Of a stretch of DNA of 64,000 bases, positions 46,801 through 64,000 are shown in pieces. The position numbers and the translations under genes were made by a program. Within the stretch, counting starts at the first letter, position 1. Every line of letters starts with the position of its first letter. Below the pieces are notes generated by a model that had not been told where the DNA came from, ran no database searches, and was given only the letters and a program-made list of their open reading frames with translations. The DNA comes from Torreya grandis. Its lineage: Eukaryota > Streptophyta > Pinopsida > Cupressales > Taxaceae. The stretch covers positions 848,001 to 912,000 of the forward strand of contig JARHVA010003525.1 in NCBI GenBank assembly GCA_037957365.1. The letters run 5' to 3'.

Positions 46801-47940
46801 TATTTTCTAGTAATCTAGTCATTACATTGCCCTATATAGTCTGAAATATTCAAGGATAGAACCCTTTGCATATAATATTTATTTCATTTTTGTATCTATT
46901 TAAAAATATTAAAGAGTAGTCTTCTTGACCATAGGGCTTATATACCATGCCCATGACTACATCTAATAAGTATGACATCATATAGAAATTTATTTCAGTT
47001 ACTCTTTGATAAGGATGAAGGAGAAATGAATTTAGTTTATAACTGATAACTTCCCCTATTTCAAATAGTTTTTTGAATGTTAGGATTATATATAATAGTG
47101 TAACCCATTCAACCTAGATGTTTGCAAGACTAGGAAAACCATACAACCTATTTAGTAAGGCCATATCTATCCTAATTCCAAGTCTAAATTTAATGATGAA
47201 ATTAGATGAGATAACACATTTAGGATTCATCCTTTTGTATTTATCAATACATTGTTTTAACTTCCCATCTATTGTGCTATGCTCAAGCCAAATATTGGCT
47301 AAAACCTGGTTATAAGTAGTTTTAGGTAAGAGGAGTCTAAGATATCTATTGAATGCCCTACTAAATATGTGTACAATAACATTATTAACCTTTATAACAT
47401 GAAATATATCTCCAAAAATAATTTCATTAACAAATAAAAATTTGAGTATGTCAATGCAAGACATTACCTCAAGTTTGGATACAACTTTGTGGAGGCCTTG
47501 TTCCTTGATTGGCATGAGGTCATCTTTTCCTTGGGAGATAGTTGGTCCTTGATAGAATATTTTTTTACTAACTCAACCTCTTCTTAGAGCACTAAGTAAT
47601 GTATGAATTTGAAATATAATGTGCTCCTCTCAAAAATAGTATCCATGTATTTGATTTATCCTATGAATGTGCATGGAGAGGGAACCCAAGATTGACCTTA
47701 TTTTCTAGAAGAAGCCTTTGTTATTTGATAATTACTATAATTCTATTTGTTAACTGACTGGTTACTTATGTGATTGATCAATGAAGAAATTAGGTATTTT
47801 GGGATGCTAGGGAGCTTGAAAACATGATACTTATATTTAAAGATTAATGACAAAGTGAATCCCCCTTTGCATAGATTTCAAATATATTATTCCCAAGACT
47901 GAGTATTTAATTCATTCATGTGCCATTAATACTAGTAACA
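43899..47940 (-). pseudogene. Unrecognised long ghost ORF of Y copy 2
   Basis: Not recognised. A 133-codon open piece at 47114-47515 (FGDIFHVIKVNNVIVHIF, TTYNQVLANIWLEHSTIDG, LGIRIDMALLNRLYGF) continues past a stop with VEWVTLLYIILTFKKLF, then INFYMMSYLLDVVMGMVYKP and YGQEDYSLIFLNRYKNE. A Ser/Pro-rich region follows near 46030-45560. After one frame change come LKEAYPDVSKHQVLTPKQS (near 45470), a hydrophobic stretch, and a helical tail (FDSFMDYTRETMKDMF, FWNEMKKMERRL, MDASWFLNYVMARMDSFLKW). Most stops in the tail are TAA or TAG. Total about 1,300 codons, ending abruptly at Z. Confidence 0.5.
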
Positions 47941-48090
47941 AAATTTTCATTTTATTTCCCATTTTAATTTAAAATTGTTACTCAACTTTGGTAGGTTTGT
48001 TTTTTTGCCACATGGTGACATTTAGTTAAGTTCCTATGTTTGATCACTATTTTTTGAATAATTTTCTATTAATCATTGATTGATTATTTT

Positions 48091-48095
48091 TCCAT
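48091..48095 (+). repeat. Target-site duplication of element K (left)
   Basis: TCCAT, against GCCAT at 61109-61113. Y copy 1 reads GCCAT at the matching empty site near 1670, so the left copy has one substitution. Confidence 0.75.
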
Positions 48096-53369
<5,274 letters not shown>

Positions 53370-53385
53370 TCCTTCCCCCTAAATC
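53370..53385 (-). promoter_or_regulatory. Polypurine tract of element K
   Basis: The minus strand reads GATTTAGGGGGAAGGA directly before the TGTTACA start of the 3' LTR. Confidence 0.85.
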
Positions 53386-55863
53386 TAGTCATCATCCTCA
53401 ATGACTCTTATTCAAACATAAGTTATGCATTAAAAATATTATTTAACAAAGTAATAATAGGGTATATAATATCAAATTAAGTATATGAATGAGAAATTAC
53501 CTATAGAACTCAATGTAGTTCCTTCAAGTTGCACTATTATTAGAGTATTAGTCTTACAAGACCCTACTCTATGACATATCCCTATTAAAGAAACATGGTT
53601 ATGAGTATTACTTACTCTGATTAGTTCTATTATGACCACCCCAAGGTCCAAAACCATCAAGACAAGCCTATATACTATAGGACTAACCAATTCTATTACC
53701 TTAAAGGATTTGACATATATTAATGAAAGTTTTAATGACTTCCCAAGAGCACATAAGATCATCATGTAAGCCAAAATAAATGACTAGGGAGAATTTCACA
53801 AAATCTTCCATCCCCTCTACACATCTCTATAACTTAGAGTGTTTTTTTCTCATTTTGGAGAAAGTGTTTAGGGATCTTGAGAAGAATGATATGCATAAGT
53901 TAATACTATTGCTACCCTACATAGCTCCTGATAAGTATACCAGGTCAATACTATCACTACTATATAGAGCTCTTGACAAGTATGATGATGAATAGGAATT
54001 GAAAATACTACATTTCTAATGTATACAAAATTAAATAGTAAACATCCCACTGTATACATGAATATAGCCATATGATTGAATTTTACAAGTCCATCTATCA
54101 AATTATGGATTTGATAAGTCCATCTATCAAATCTAAACTCGATAACTATCAATTTAATGTGAGACTAAGTAGGATCCGCTCCTATCACTTAGTCCTTATG
54201 TTCCTAATTCACCACTCTTACCTTATATCTTCATGATCTAATGATATCTAAAATGTGCACAAGGTTCAATGAAACACAAATCCATACTAATAGATCATAG
54301 AAAATACTATATGCTAATTAATTCTTGATGTATCAACATACATACAAGAGAATCCATACAATCAACCTATAATTACATTAAGTTGCCACTAGCTAAACAT
54401 AACTAGTATCATATTTCCCAACTTAACCTATGGTGTTATATTCATGTTAAGAGGAAATAAATGTAAAATTATCATAACATATAGAGGCCAAGGATCATAC
54501 CATCCCTTCAACTTTATAAGGGAACAAGTGAGATAATATCTCCCTTCTTGCTTAGCTAGATTGCAACAAATTAAAATTTTATCTCAATCCCTAGATTGAT
54601 AATATATTCAACACATCCTATACCCTTCTCGCTTCTAGTGAAAGGTACAAAAATAACTCTTCAAAGCAACATGATATATTCAAAAGAGAATAATGTCAAT
54701 CAAATCAAGGGTATATAATATCATAATAATTATAATCAACTTATAAACCTTAATCTAGAATTTAATATATAATTTAAGGTTTGCCACTCTATGTGATCTA
54801 AAATCACAAGTTGGATAAAGTAAAGAACTATCATCTAAAAAAATCCTACATACCCTCACAAGGTAAAAATAAAACATCACAACTCAATGTTTCCAAATCA
54901 CTACCTACTTACCAAATCTTTTAAGTATGGTATCACAATCTATTTCCACAATCAAAAAAGAAATATACTAACCACAAAGATGTATCACTTCATCCAATCC
55001 TAAAATTTCTGTCTCAACAAGAAGTACAATATATTTATCCCATGATATCCAAGGAATATGGTCAAACAATATTTCAAAAATAAGTTTCCGTTCGAGGAAA
55101 TACTAATCAACATCATAGAAATATGCATCTTCTTCATGGCTTATAATGATGTCAAAAGAAAGTGAGGGAGGGACAACACAACTCTATGCTAACTATGAGG
55201 GATCAAACTTATTACTAATCCACATAACTTAAGGGTACCAATCCATAGACAAAATCCTAACACAAAGAAAATTCCAAACTAAGATAACAACATTCTACTA
55301 CAATAAAATTCCCACCGCCCTAAGTGGTTTTAACTAAAAAAAATGGTCTTATAAAATTTTCCATTCCTAAGATTAATGAATATAAGACCCAAAGACTAAA
55401 GCATGTATATTTAAGTGATAATCATCTCATGCTTATTAAAAACTCACAACACAAAACACAAATGTCAAAGGTGACTTGATTACCAAGAAGGATGTAATAA
55501 TACTTGAGGTTTTCGATCTAAGTGATCAAACTATGGTAGGGATCTCTTGTTCATAACTCATGAAATATGTTATGTAATCACCTAACCAAACCTTATATAC
55601 AAATACCACCAATGGGATACTTGATAAACCAACCCATTAACAAATAAAAAGAGTGTGAGTGTTCCTAAGGTTACATACTGAATGTTCCCCACACACATTT
55701 CATGAATGTCTCAAAACTCTAATCCTAGTGTAACATGGTTTCACATTGAGGTACTATAAATCTAGAATTCCAGTGAAATAAATCATGTCACTAGGTTCAC
55801 ACTGGTAAACATAAAGACACAAAATTTTTATTGGACTCATTAGGTCCTAGAGTTTGAGCCATA
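53386..55863 (-). other. Short interior of element K
   Basis: Largely non-coding. A 100-codon minus frame at 53472-53774 includes SFKVIELVSPIVYRLVL, which resembles the tail of Ty3/gypsy integrase (pattern 'I.ERVGPVAYRL.L'). If real, it shows that K derives from a gypsy element by internal deletion. No protease, polymerase or gag could be read. Confidence 0.5.
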
Positions 55864-55875
55864 GCTTTGATACCA
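55864..55875 (-). promoter_or_regulatory. Primer binding site of element K
   Basis: The minus strand reads TGGTATCAAAGC, two bases after the 5' LTR. It matches the complement of the initiator methionine tRNA 3' end (TGGTATCAGAGC) at 11 of 12 positions. Confidence 0.88.
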
Positions 55876-55877
55876 CA

Positions 55878-57954
55878 TGTAACAACTCCACTAGGGTCAG
55901 CTATAAATACAATTTAAAAAAAAATTAAATACATAAACCAAAAATAGATTACACCATGAGAATCTAATGACACCATAATAATTACTTAAAGCATGATAAT
56001 AGAAAACAATCATAACACATCACCTATCACTAATCTTTAATATCATGAGAGTACATCATAAAACAAATATAAAAAGTAATTATATTAACTCAACCATAGT
56101 TGATACAAGTTTATAGCCACCACTACCAATGTAGAATAATAAGTAATTATATCTCTTCATGACAATATTCAATAATAATTATAATTAAATACAATGTACA
56201 TATAAGATACATGACTCTCCTGGAGCATAGTTCTCAAACTCAAGTATCTATGACAATCTTAAGTGTTGTCTTGATAACTAGTACTACTGTGGGGAGGAAG
56301 AGTATCATTTGAGTGACTTTCTACACCAACCATGGACCAATGATACTCCACACTAATATCATCAAGAAATTTCCTTCCCTTCATGGATGATTAGATAGTG
56401 ATGGTGTATGAATCTAGAGAGACAAACAAGTACGTATGTGCTTTATGATTTCTAAAAAAGTAAACATGCAATGTATCATAGAAAATCATTCCATTGAAAG
56501 ATATCACACTAACATGTAAATCATACTCATGAAATGATAATATATCTCTAAACATAATTTGGCCTAAAGTTATATGAGTAATAAATAATAGTGATCTAGA
56601 GATCAATAAAATTCATACACACCACTTGATAGACTACCTTCATCTGGCATTATGATGCTAGTAAACTAGTGAAGTCCATCTCACTCCTTACTCTATATTA
56701 GTAATGCATATTGGTCAAATAAAATTCAACCACAAGATTCATTTAATTTACATAATAATATAAAACACATCATATAACATGCTAAACATGTGAGTAACTC
56801 AAGAATACATTTATTTTGTCAAATACAAGAATGGATCTTCCATTATTTTCTATCCCCTACTAGAAATAATGACTACAATTTATACCACTTAGATAAGTAC
56901 ATAGTTAATTTATACTATAATTAATTTTAAAAAATATTATAACCTATGATAACCCAAATTACCATAGTCTATTATTCTAAGACAACTACTAGTTTTACAC
57001 AATCAATCATATAAAGTATTCTTAAATACATGAAAACATAAGCTTCTATTCAAGTAACTAGATATAATGAAGCAAGTCACAGTTCCCATAGAACATAATA
57101 ATATACTATCATAGCATATGATATAATCTCAAAAGATATATGGACACATATAAAAACTTGTACCATCTATCACAACCATGCTATTCATAGTAATAACCAA
57201 TATGCATAATCTAACTCAGTCAAAGATAAGTGTGAGTCTAGACATAACAATTACTATACATACCATCTAGGTATATCATACATTTAAATTGTAGTACTTT
57301 ATGATATCCCATATTATCATAGTTGACATTGCATAAATACACATCATCAAACTTACGATTTCAAGAATCAAATGACCCACATACATAATAATAATAAAAA
57401 TAAGTACATGATTATACCACCTAGATATACCCTAAGTTTAAACTATCTACTAGCATTTAAATAAATATAACTTATAAACATGTACCATGATGTACCAATA
57501 TTTGCTAAATATAAACAAACATTTATACATATTAACATTCTAATAATATGTATCACACACAATTATTCAATACTGAATACATATATAACTAACAATTAAT
57601 CAATCATTGCTAGAGAAATAGAAAACTCATAAACCCATTATATCATTCATTTGAACATCTCATTCTATTTTCTAGAAGACTATTTAATATGGTTGTAGTT
57701 TTGATCCCTTGGGCACCTAATGACTAGATAAAATCATACTCCTAGCTACAAGTCTAGGTATATAACCCAACATAACCATTTACATTATGTACCTATATTT
57801 CATACTTAAATCCAAACTAGTGTTTGCTACACATTTTAGGGGTTTGAATGCACACATTATTTAAATTACATGTAATTTTTTAACATAGTTTATAATCCAT
57901 CTATGGAATTATAACTTTAAGAATACACCCCAATGTATGTATGTATACATGTGT

Positions 57955-57996
<42 letters not shown>

Positions 57997-60900
57997 CTAT
58001 ATTTCTTATTAAGTATTTTTTTATAATATGATTTCCATATGCTACATATGATAAGAGGTCTCATGCATATGATAAAATTGGTCATAATATAATGAAAGGC
58101 TATTTTTTAGTCATATATGTGTTTTCCATCTTGTAACAAAGCCATATTATGACATTGATATGATTTTAACAACCTATAAGCTAGTGCAATGGTATATAAC
58201 ACATACCACATTGCTTTATACTAAATATACCATTTGCCATATTATAAATCAGTGATTTATACATACCAAATATATAATATTATTAGTTATATGATAATGT
58301 TTTGTATAAAAATGTATCATTGTGAGACTCTAAATGATAAAGCTCACTAACTATGAGACAATTAATACATGATATTCCTCATGCTCTCATAATGATCATA
58401 TTCATATATGTATCCCATAACATATAAGTGGATAATAACTGAAGATGATTATTTTGTAACAAGAATTCTTATGCTCACCATACAAATCCTCATGTTATAT
58501 ATATATATATATAGCTATATATTATGTCATATGTTTTCCATATACTTATAGCATCTCCCCTCAAATAGTATTTTAAACGTTAATCTATATAAATATCTAT
58601 ATTAATTTTTGTGCTTATTTTACCATTGGTAGAAGTAATTTGACAAGTAGGGATTTTTACATTGGCAACACCATCAAAAATACCCACTGTTAATGAATCA
58701 AATGTAGTTTAACATTTAAACATTTTATTAACCTGTAATGCCATACCAACTAGAATTAGAGTATTCCATTGATAATTATATTTAGTTTAAAAAGGTTATG
58801 TCGATGCCATACAACTGACAACATTAACTTTTTAGCGTCCCATCTAAAATAATAATTTGTGATCCAAATATTTAACATTTTTGATAAATATTAGACTGTA
58901 ATGATCAAAAATATTACACAGGTTGGAGTTAGAGTTCATAGTTTTAGTGACTTCATTAAAATATGGGTATAGTAATATTTATTAAGATGCCTTTCATTTG
59001 TAAGAAATGAATATTAAACTTGAGTGACTTTTTATTGACCTAGAAATGATTTAAATGCATCGATGCCATAGGTTTAGAGTAACGAACTCAAGGATTTTAC
59101 AAATGCTCTCGACAACATGACAACATTTTAATTATATTAAATATAACTTAGTTTTTTTCAAGTCTAAAGATTAATATCTAATGATTTGTTCAATACTAGA
59201 TGCCCTTTGTCAATTAATAGGTTGAAGATGAAATAAGTGATTTCATAAAACTAAATTTATTTGAAATACACAAATCAACGATGCCAATGCTCTATTGGGA
59301 TCACAAAATCAACATAATTAGATTACGATGACTTATAAAATGTCATAGACTAGTGATCAATAACAACAACCTAAATGGGGAAGTAGATTTTATTTAATAG
59401 TGAATAAATTTTATATAGAACTCAATGCTCCAATATGATGGTGATGCCTTTACCTAAAATTATTATTTTAAAATCAGTGATGCCCCAAGCATGTTAAATA
59501 GGTTGGAGAATGAAAATTATTCCTTATTCCCTAGATATTCATATCACATTGAATATATCACAAGTCTAAATTTAGAAATGCATATATATCATAGTCTTCC
59601 TGATAACTACAATGATTCCCTTAGACTTGAAGATGAATAAGCTAGTTAATACATAGCCAGAATAACTTCTTTTAATGTTGATTCAAATCCTTAATACAAT
59701 GTACATAAATATATAATAACATAGCTCTTATATGGATTGATATAATTATATAGTTTCCAGTATTTTAGTTTACATGTATATATAAAAATTCTTGACAAAA
59801 CATGAACCGATACCTACTAAGTCACTGCCAAATCATTATTCCTATATATTGCATTAAATCTATGAATCAGTACACTTCATCATTTTATTGCATTAAAACT
59901 CTGAATCATTATAACTTAGATAGTTATACATACAATTAGATATTTTTATTAATAGATATAAATGCATTTAGTGCATATAAAATTCAATGTTTCCCTTCCT
60001 AGTTTGCTAATTGTCTCAGTTAGAAGTAGATTTTTAAGACCTTCTAACTATATCAGTTCATTCTATTCTTTTATAAGCATTTACTTATTGTTAGATATTT
60101 GTCTATTGAATTTAAACAACATGCCTACCTATCCTGAGCATTAGAAGAGATTTATTTTGACAAAAATTCTTCTATTCTCCTCTTCTTTTCTTCTTTTCTT
60201 GAGCACTGCCTCCTCGTAGTTGCCCCCCTTAGTGTGGCATTTTAATTATCTTTTATTCCTAGATTTCTCTTTAATTTAATATCTTTTTTTATTCATTTGT
60301 TTTTCTCCTTATTTAATATTTTTCCTCTTTTTAATTCTTTTAATGCTTTTTAATCCCTTTCTCATGAGATTTAATTAAATCTCATCTTTTCTATTTATCT
60401 TTCCATTTTTTCTCAATTATTTATATTTTTAAATATATAATCTTATTAATTTTTGATTTAATTTATTTATAAGATTTTACACATTTTAATTTCTAATTAT
60501 TTAATAATAAATAATTACTTAGCACCAATAATTCATCATAATGATTTAATAATTTTTCTATTAATATTTCCACTAGCTTAAAAGGGTAAAACATACCAAT
60601 TTATTAAGCTATAAAATTATGCTAGTAAACCATAGAAATCAAATTTACAGAGAAAATATAATAAAGATACCATGTGCAATCCATTTTTTTAATGTATTCT
60701 ACTTGGTGCTAAGTACTGTGGGGTGTGTACAGGGTTCTTATTAGCTCTCTATCATCCTTCGACATTTCCATTTACATCACCCTGTTTGATTATGCTCTCC
60801 CTCTGACACACTCTAAGGGATAGGTTCTCCTACATCAAATTCATAACAAAACATGTAGTTAGACCATAATGGTCATGTTATACATTCATTACAAAATATA

Positions 60901-61108
60901 GATGAAATGATAAATCACATGATCATAAATTAAATATATACTTACATCTAACTCATAGTGTTATGATCATGTAACCTAATAAATATCCTACTGACCCATA
61001 ATAGTATATATCTAAGCTTAGTTAAAAATAGTCAAATCTAAATTTGTTAGCTATATATATCCATGAATAATTTAGAAAGTTTGCCTGATGAGGAATCATA
61101 ATGTAATA
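55878..61108 (-). repeat. 5' LTR of element K (5231 bp)
   Basis: On plus starts TGTAACAACTCC and ends TGTAATA (CA mutated to TA). Partner of 48096-53369, with differences spread along its length, so the insertion is old. Confidence 0.92.
57957..57994. repeat. (CA)n microsatellite in K 5' LTR, about 19 units
   Basis: Uninterrupted CA tract at the position homologous to 50180-50289, preceded by 'catgtgtgta'. Confidence 0.95.
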
Positions 61109-61113
61109 GCCAT
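61109..61113 (+). repeat. Target-site duplication of element K (right)
   Basis: GCCAT, matching the empty site in Y copy 1. Beyond it the Y sequence resumes ('gctgtcaaccttttat'). Confidence 0.75.
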
Positions 61114-62139
61114 GCTGTCAACCTTTTATCTTCATACCTTGGCCATGTCCCATTTCAAAAATAACACTTGTCTAGATTTTATCAATTTATCTCTTTTAGT
61201 CTTTCATTATCTTTTATATGCTCCAAAATCATGCATCAACATGATCAAGCCATGTGGCATGGTCTCAGTGGCCTAGGGACTTGGGATGTTTAGAGGCTTG
61301 GATCCTATTCAATGAATTATGTCGTCATGGGTGGTCCTAAGTAGTAAAAAGTAGACACATGGAATGACCTTAGTGGTGTATGAGTTCAAGACCTTAGATC
61401 AATTAGACTGTAGGTTTTGACTACACTTTGACTATCCTATAGTTGAGTTGAGGCATAAATGTGCCACACATAGATTGCTTGGAGCATGTAAGTGTAAAAC
61501 CATTAGACTATAGATCAAAGGTCTATTTAATCCTTATGGGGTTCTATTTTGATAAAAATATTACTAAGTGTTCAATCACTTGGATCTACGAGAGCTTGAA
61601 GCTATTAAACTAAAAAATATTGACACCATTAAAATTTATAAATAAAAAAGTGAAGTCTCCATGTTGTTGATTTTTTAAGATGTTTGGAGGCTTAGTAAAT
61701 TGAAAAAACTTAGAATTTTTCCAATTTTATAATAGCCCAATGCTTTAAATGATGTGGGAGTGAGGCATGTGCCATTCCTAAGTAACTAAAGTGGGGCCAT
61801 TTGGGGTGTTTAATAAATCCTGGTCAAGGGTCATATTATTACATAAAATAGAGGGAAAACTAGGGAAAAATAATAATAGCATTAGTTTATAAACCATACT
61901 ATAGAAAAAGAACTCATGAAAACCCAAGGCATGTAATAACTTAAGATATTAGTTCAAGCTTTAATTTTTATGGTTTGATTTCTTATAAATTTTGAATTTA
62001 TAAGAGTAACATTAGATTATAAATAAATAACAATTAGGAAAATGGATTTATAAGGTCCATGGATTCCTCAATTAAATATTTTATCATAATGGGTCCTCAT
62101 TTGTAAATGATAAAATGGAGTGTATGTGCTAGGGGCACA
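61114..62139 (-). repeat. 5' terminal (U3-like) part of Y copy 2
   Basis: Aligns with 1675-2705. It carries a TATA-like box at 61212-61218 (minus CATATAAAAG). No coding potential. Starts TGTGCCCCT at 62139, where homology to copy 1 ends and element V begins. Confidence 0.65.
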
Positions 62140-63420
62140 ATAGTAAGGATACCCTTTTCGATATAGAATTTGTTTTAAATAAAGGTAGGAAAAACCATCA
62201 CCCTTGAATAGAGGGATACTATTTGGAAATGTAGTAATGGTGGGGGTTCAATCAATTTACTTGAAGACATGTCCCCTTTATTATTTGTTTTCATATCAAC
62301 CATAATCTCTTTACGTATTTTTTGGAATTTTTAACAATCAAATGAAAGAATCTCTTGGTCATATGTACCCACTTTTTTGGTAAAATGTACATGTTTAGTT
62401 GGATTTAATGGTTTATGACTCAAGGATGTTTTTGAAAATCCAAAACGTGGCCTATTTTTATTATTATGATTAAGAAATATAGGGTGGTTTATACCTTGAT
62501 CATGTTTTCCCAATCCTTGTCCTTGGTATCCATACTTTTTCAAGTATCGAATGCCAAAGTCATATAATGGCGGTATAAGAAGTATGGATAAAGTTTTTTC
62601 ATCTTCCTTAATATGAATGAATTTATATCTTAAGGTGGTGGGATCATGAACCTGATTAGAGAGATAAAAATATCACCATTCAAGCTTTTTATATTACATG
62701 ATTTAGCACTTGGAAGAATGCAAGAGTAATCAATTTTAATTCCTTCCTTGAGGGAGAATTGGATAGTGTCATAATCATAGTCATCAAAATAATCAATATC
62801 CTCCATGATAAAAGATACGAAGTAAATAAATATTAGGAAAAAATAGGTAATAATCATCCCATAGGGTATGCTTAGGGTTTTGATGTTCAAATATCGAGTT
62901 CACCAAATGTTTAACACTAAAATAGAATCTAAGTTGGTGATATCTAGATGGTATTAATGGGACATATATAAATGAAATTATACAAGGATGATAATCATAT
63001 TTATAGTAGGTCAATTAGATGCTAATCACATAAATAAGAATACACTATATTTATTTTGTTGAGATAGTCTAAATATGGAAAGTAAAACTATGCTAGATAT
63101 AGAAATGACAAAGAATTGAAGTACTTAGATTATTATGATGCAAATATAGTTTTTGATTTAAAATAGGTTAAAAGCTAATAGGAATGAGATTTTGGAATAA
63201 CCATCAAATTCTAGTTTTAATGATTCTATCTCTATAGATAATAATGTTAGTCTGGGATAATTATGTCAATGCTACTATTTGGGTTTGATGCTAGTGTCCT
63301 ATATGAAATATCAACTAAAATATGATGTGAACACCTAGATACTTTATGATTTTGATTTGAATTCACTTTGGTGTATTTAGATATGGATCATGGACTATAA
63401 TTTATTTTTAAATGGTAATT
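62140..63420 (-). pseudogene. Remnant V: protease-proximal region with G-patch
   Basis: On minus: MEDIDYFDDYDYDTIQF, ILPSAKSCNIKSLNGDIF (62630-62890), then MKKYGYQGQGLGKHDQGINH and a downstream RFGF at 62331-62543. The second piece is a well-kept G-patch (YG.QGQGLGK). As in W, such a G-patch lies between protease and reverse transcriptase of plant Ty3/gypsy elements. The rest of V is missing, because Y begins at 62139. Upstream to about 63420 the sequence is decayed and unassigned. Confidence 0.6.
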
Positions 63421-64000
63421 TTTGGAGGTACACACCACCGAGAGGGGGGGGGGGGTGAATCAATAGTTTAACAATATTACAATCCAATTCCTAACTCTTC
63501 AAGCTACTCAACTAATCTTATCAATATGCAAGATAGATGAATTAAAGAACAAGCATGAATGAAACCATAACACAAAGATTTATGTGGGAAACCCTCATGG
63601 GGGAGAAAACATACTCTCAAGTCTACAAAAAAATGGACTACAGTTCTATATGATGATTACAAATAAGAGACTTTAGTGAAGCACTCACTTCACAAGGAAC
63701 ACCAACCCCTAAAGATGACAAACACCAACTTGCCTAAGATGTTGAGCACCAACAAAACACCTATAAAATGAAAAAATATTGAAATCTAATTGATTCTCAA
63801 TTTTATAGAGAAACCCTACAAGAACACCCTTTTCCAAGTCTTTAACTCCACACAAGTCACCAATCACCAAGCTATCTCTTCAACACAAACAAATAACTCC
63901 TCAAATATTTTGATTATATTCAAATATGACCTTATAAATATGATAAAAATAATAAATAGAATTAGAAAATTATGCTGAGTCTAATGAAATTTTTATTTGA
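63421..64000 (+). repeat. Start of another repeat, with G12 run
   Basis: Near 63430 the sequence changes character to 'caccaccgagag', a run of 12 G (63444-63455) and 'tgaatcaatag', then 'tatgtgggaaaccctcatgg'. I recall similar edges on plant LTR-type repeats but cannot name the family. It runs off the window. No coding domain is visible. Confidence 0.35.

Overview
The window looks like intergenic DNA from a land plant with a large, repeat-rich genome. A gymnosperm or another giant-genome lineage fits, but I cannot name the species. It is strongly AT-rich, CpG looks rare throughout, and I found no host gene, tRNA, rRNA or CRISPR array. Nearly everything assignable is an old, decayed, nested LTR retrotransposon, almost always with its sense strand on minus. 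Frames are broken mainly by stop codons sitting where Gln (sometimes Arg) is expected, and less often by indels. The element names below (X, Z, C, W, Y, K, V) are mine.

Layout. 1-2705: 5' part of an element of family Y (minus), cut by the window start. 3564-5253: a promoter-like repeat with a TATA box, a 43-bp tandem array and an exact-looking 211-bp tandem duplication, bounded by a 105-bp direct repeat. About 5280-9950: element X (minus), a Ty3/gypsy element with gag, protease, reverse transcriptase (YMDD readable), RNase H and integrase (D, D and E readable). 11417-43898: element Z (minus), with LTRs of about 1.2 kb, gag and protease but no visible reverse transcriptase. Two insertions split Z. 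The first (17305-22034) is a palindromic composite built from a chromovirus-like element C and a second, inverted copy of Z gag. The second (23247-39476) is element W, a Tat-like Ty3/gypsy element with two RNase H domains, a G-patch, 1.15-kb LTRs and the target duplication CATGG. 43899-62139: a second Y copy, split by K (48096-61108), a 13-kb element with 5.2-kb LTRs, a 2.5-kb non-coding interior, a Met-tRNA primer site and a polypurine tract. 62140-63420: remnant V, with a G-patch. 63421-64000: start of another repeat.

Relations. The insertions give a relative order. V was hit by Y, and Y was later hit by K. Z was hit by both the C composite and W. Z probably landed in the Y open frame, which runs up to Z's 5' LTR.

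The most notable observations are: a family of small hairpins in the W 3' region that keep a 17-nt loop while the stem sequence changes on both sides; the C/Z composite, whose junction looks like reverse-transcriptase template switching; an unrecognised long ghost protein shared by both Y copies; a short GGTCGACC-type motif repeated at least 15 times in Z; and a 986-codon W gag frame with no net indel but more than 30 stops.
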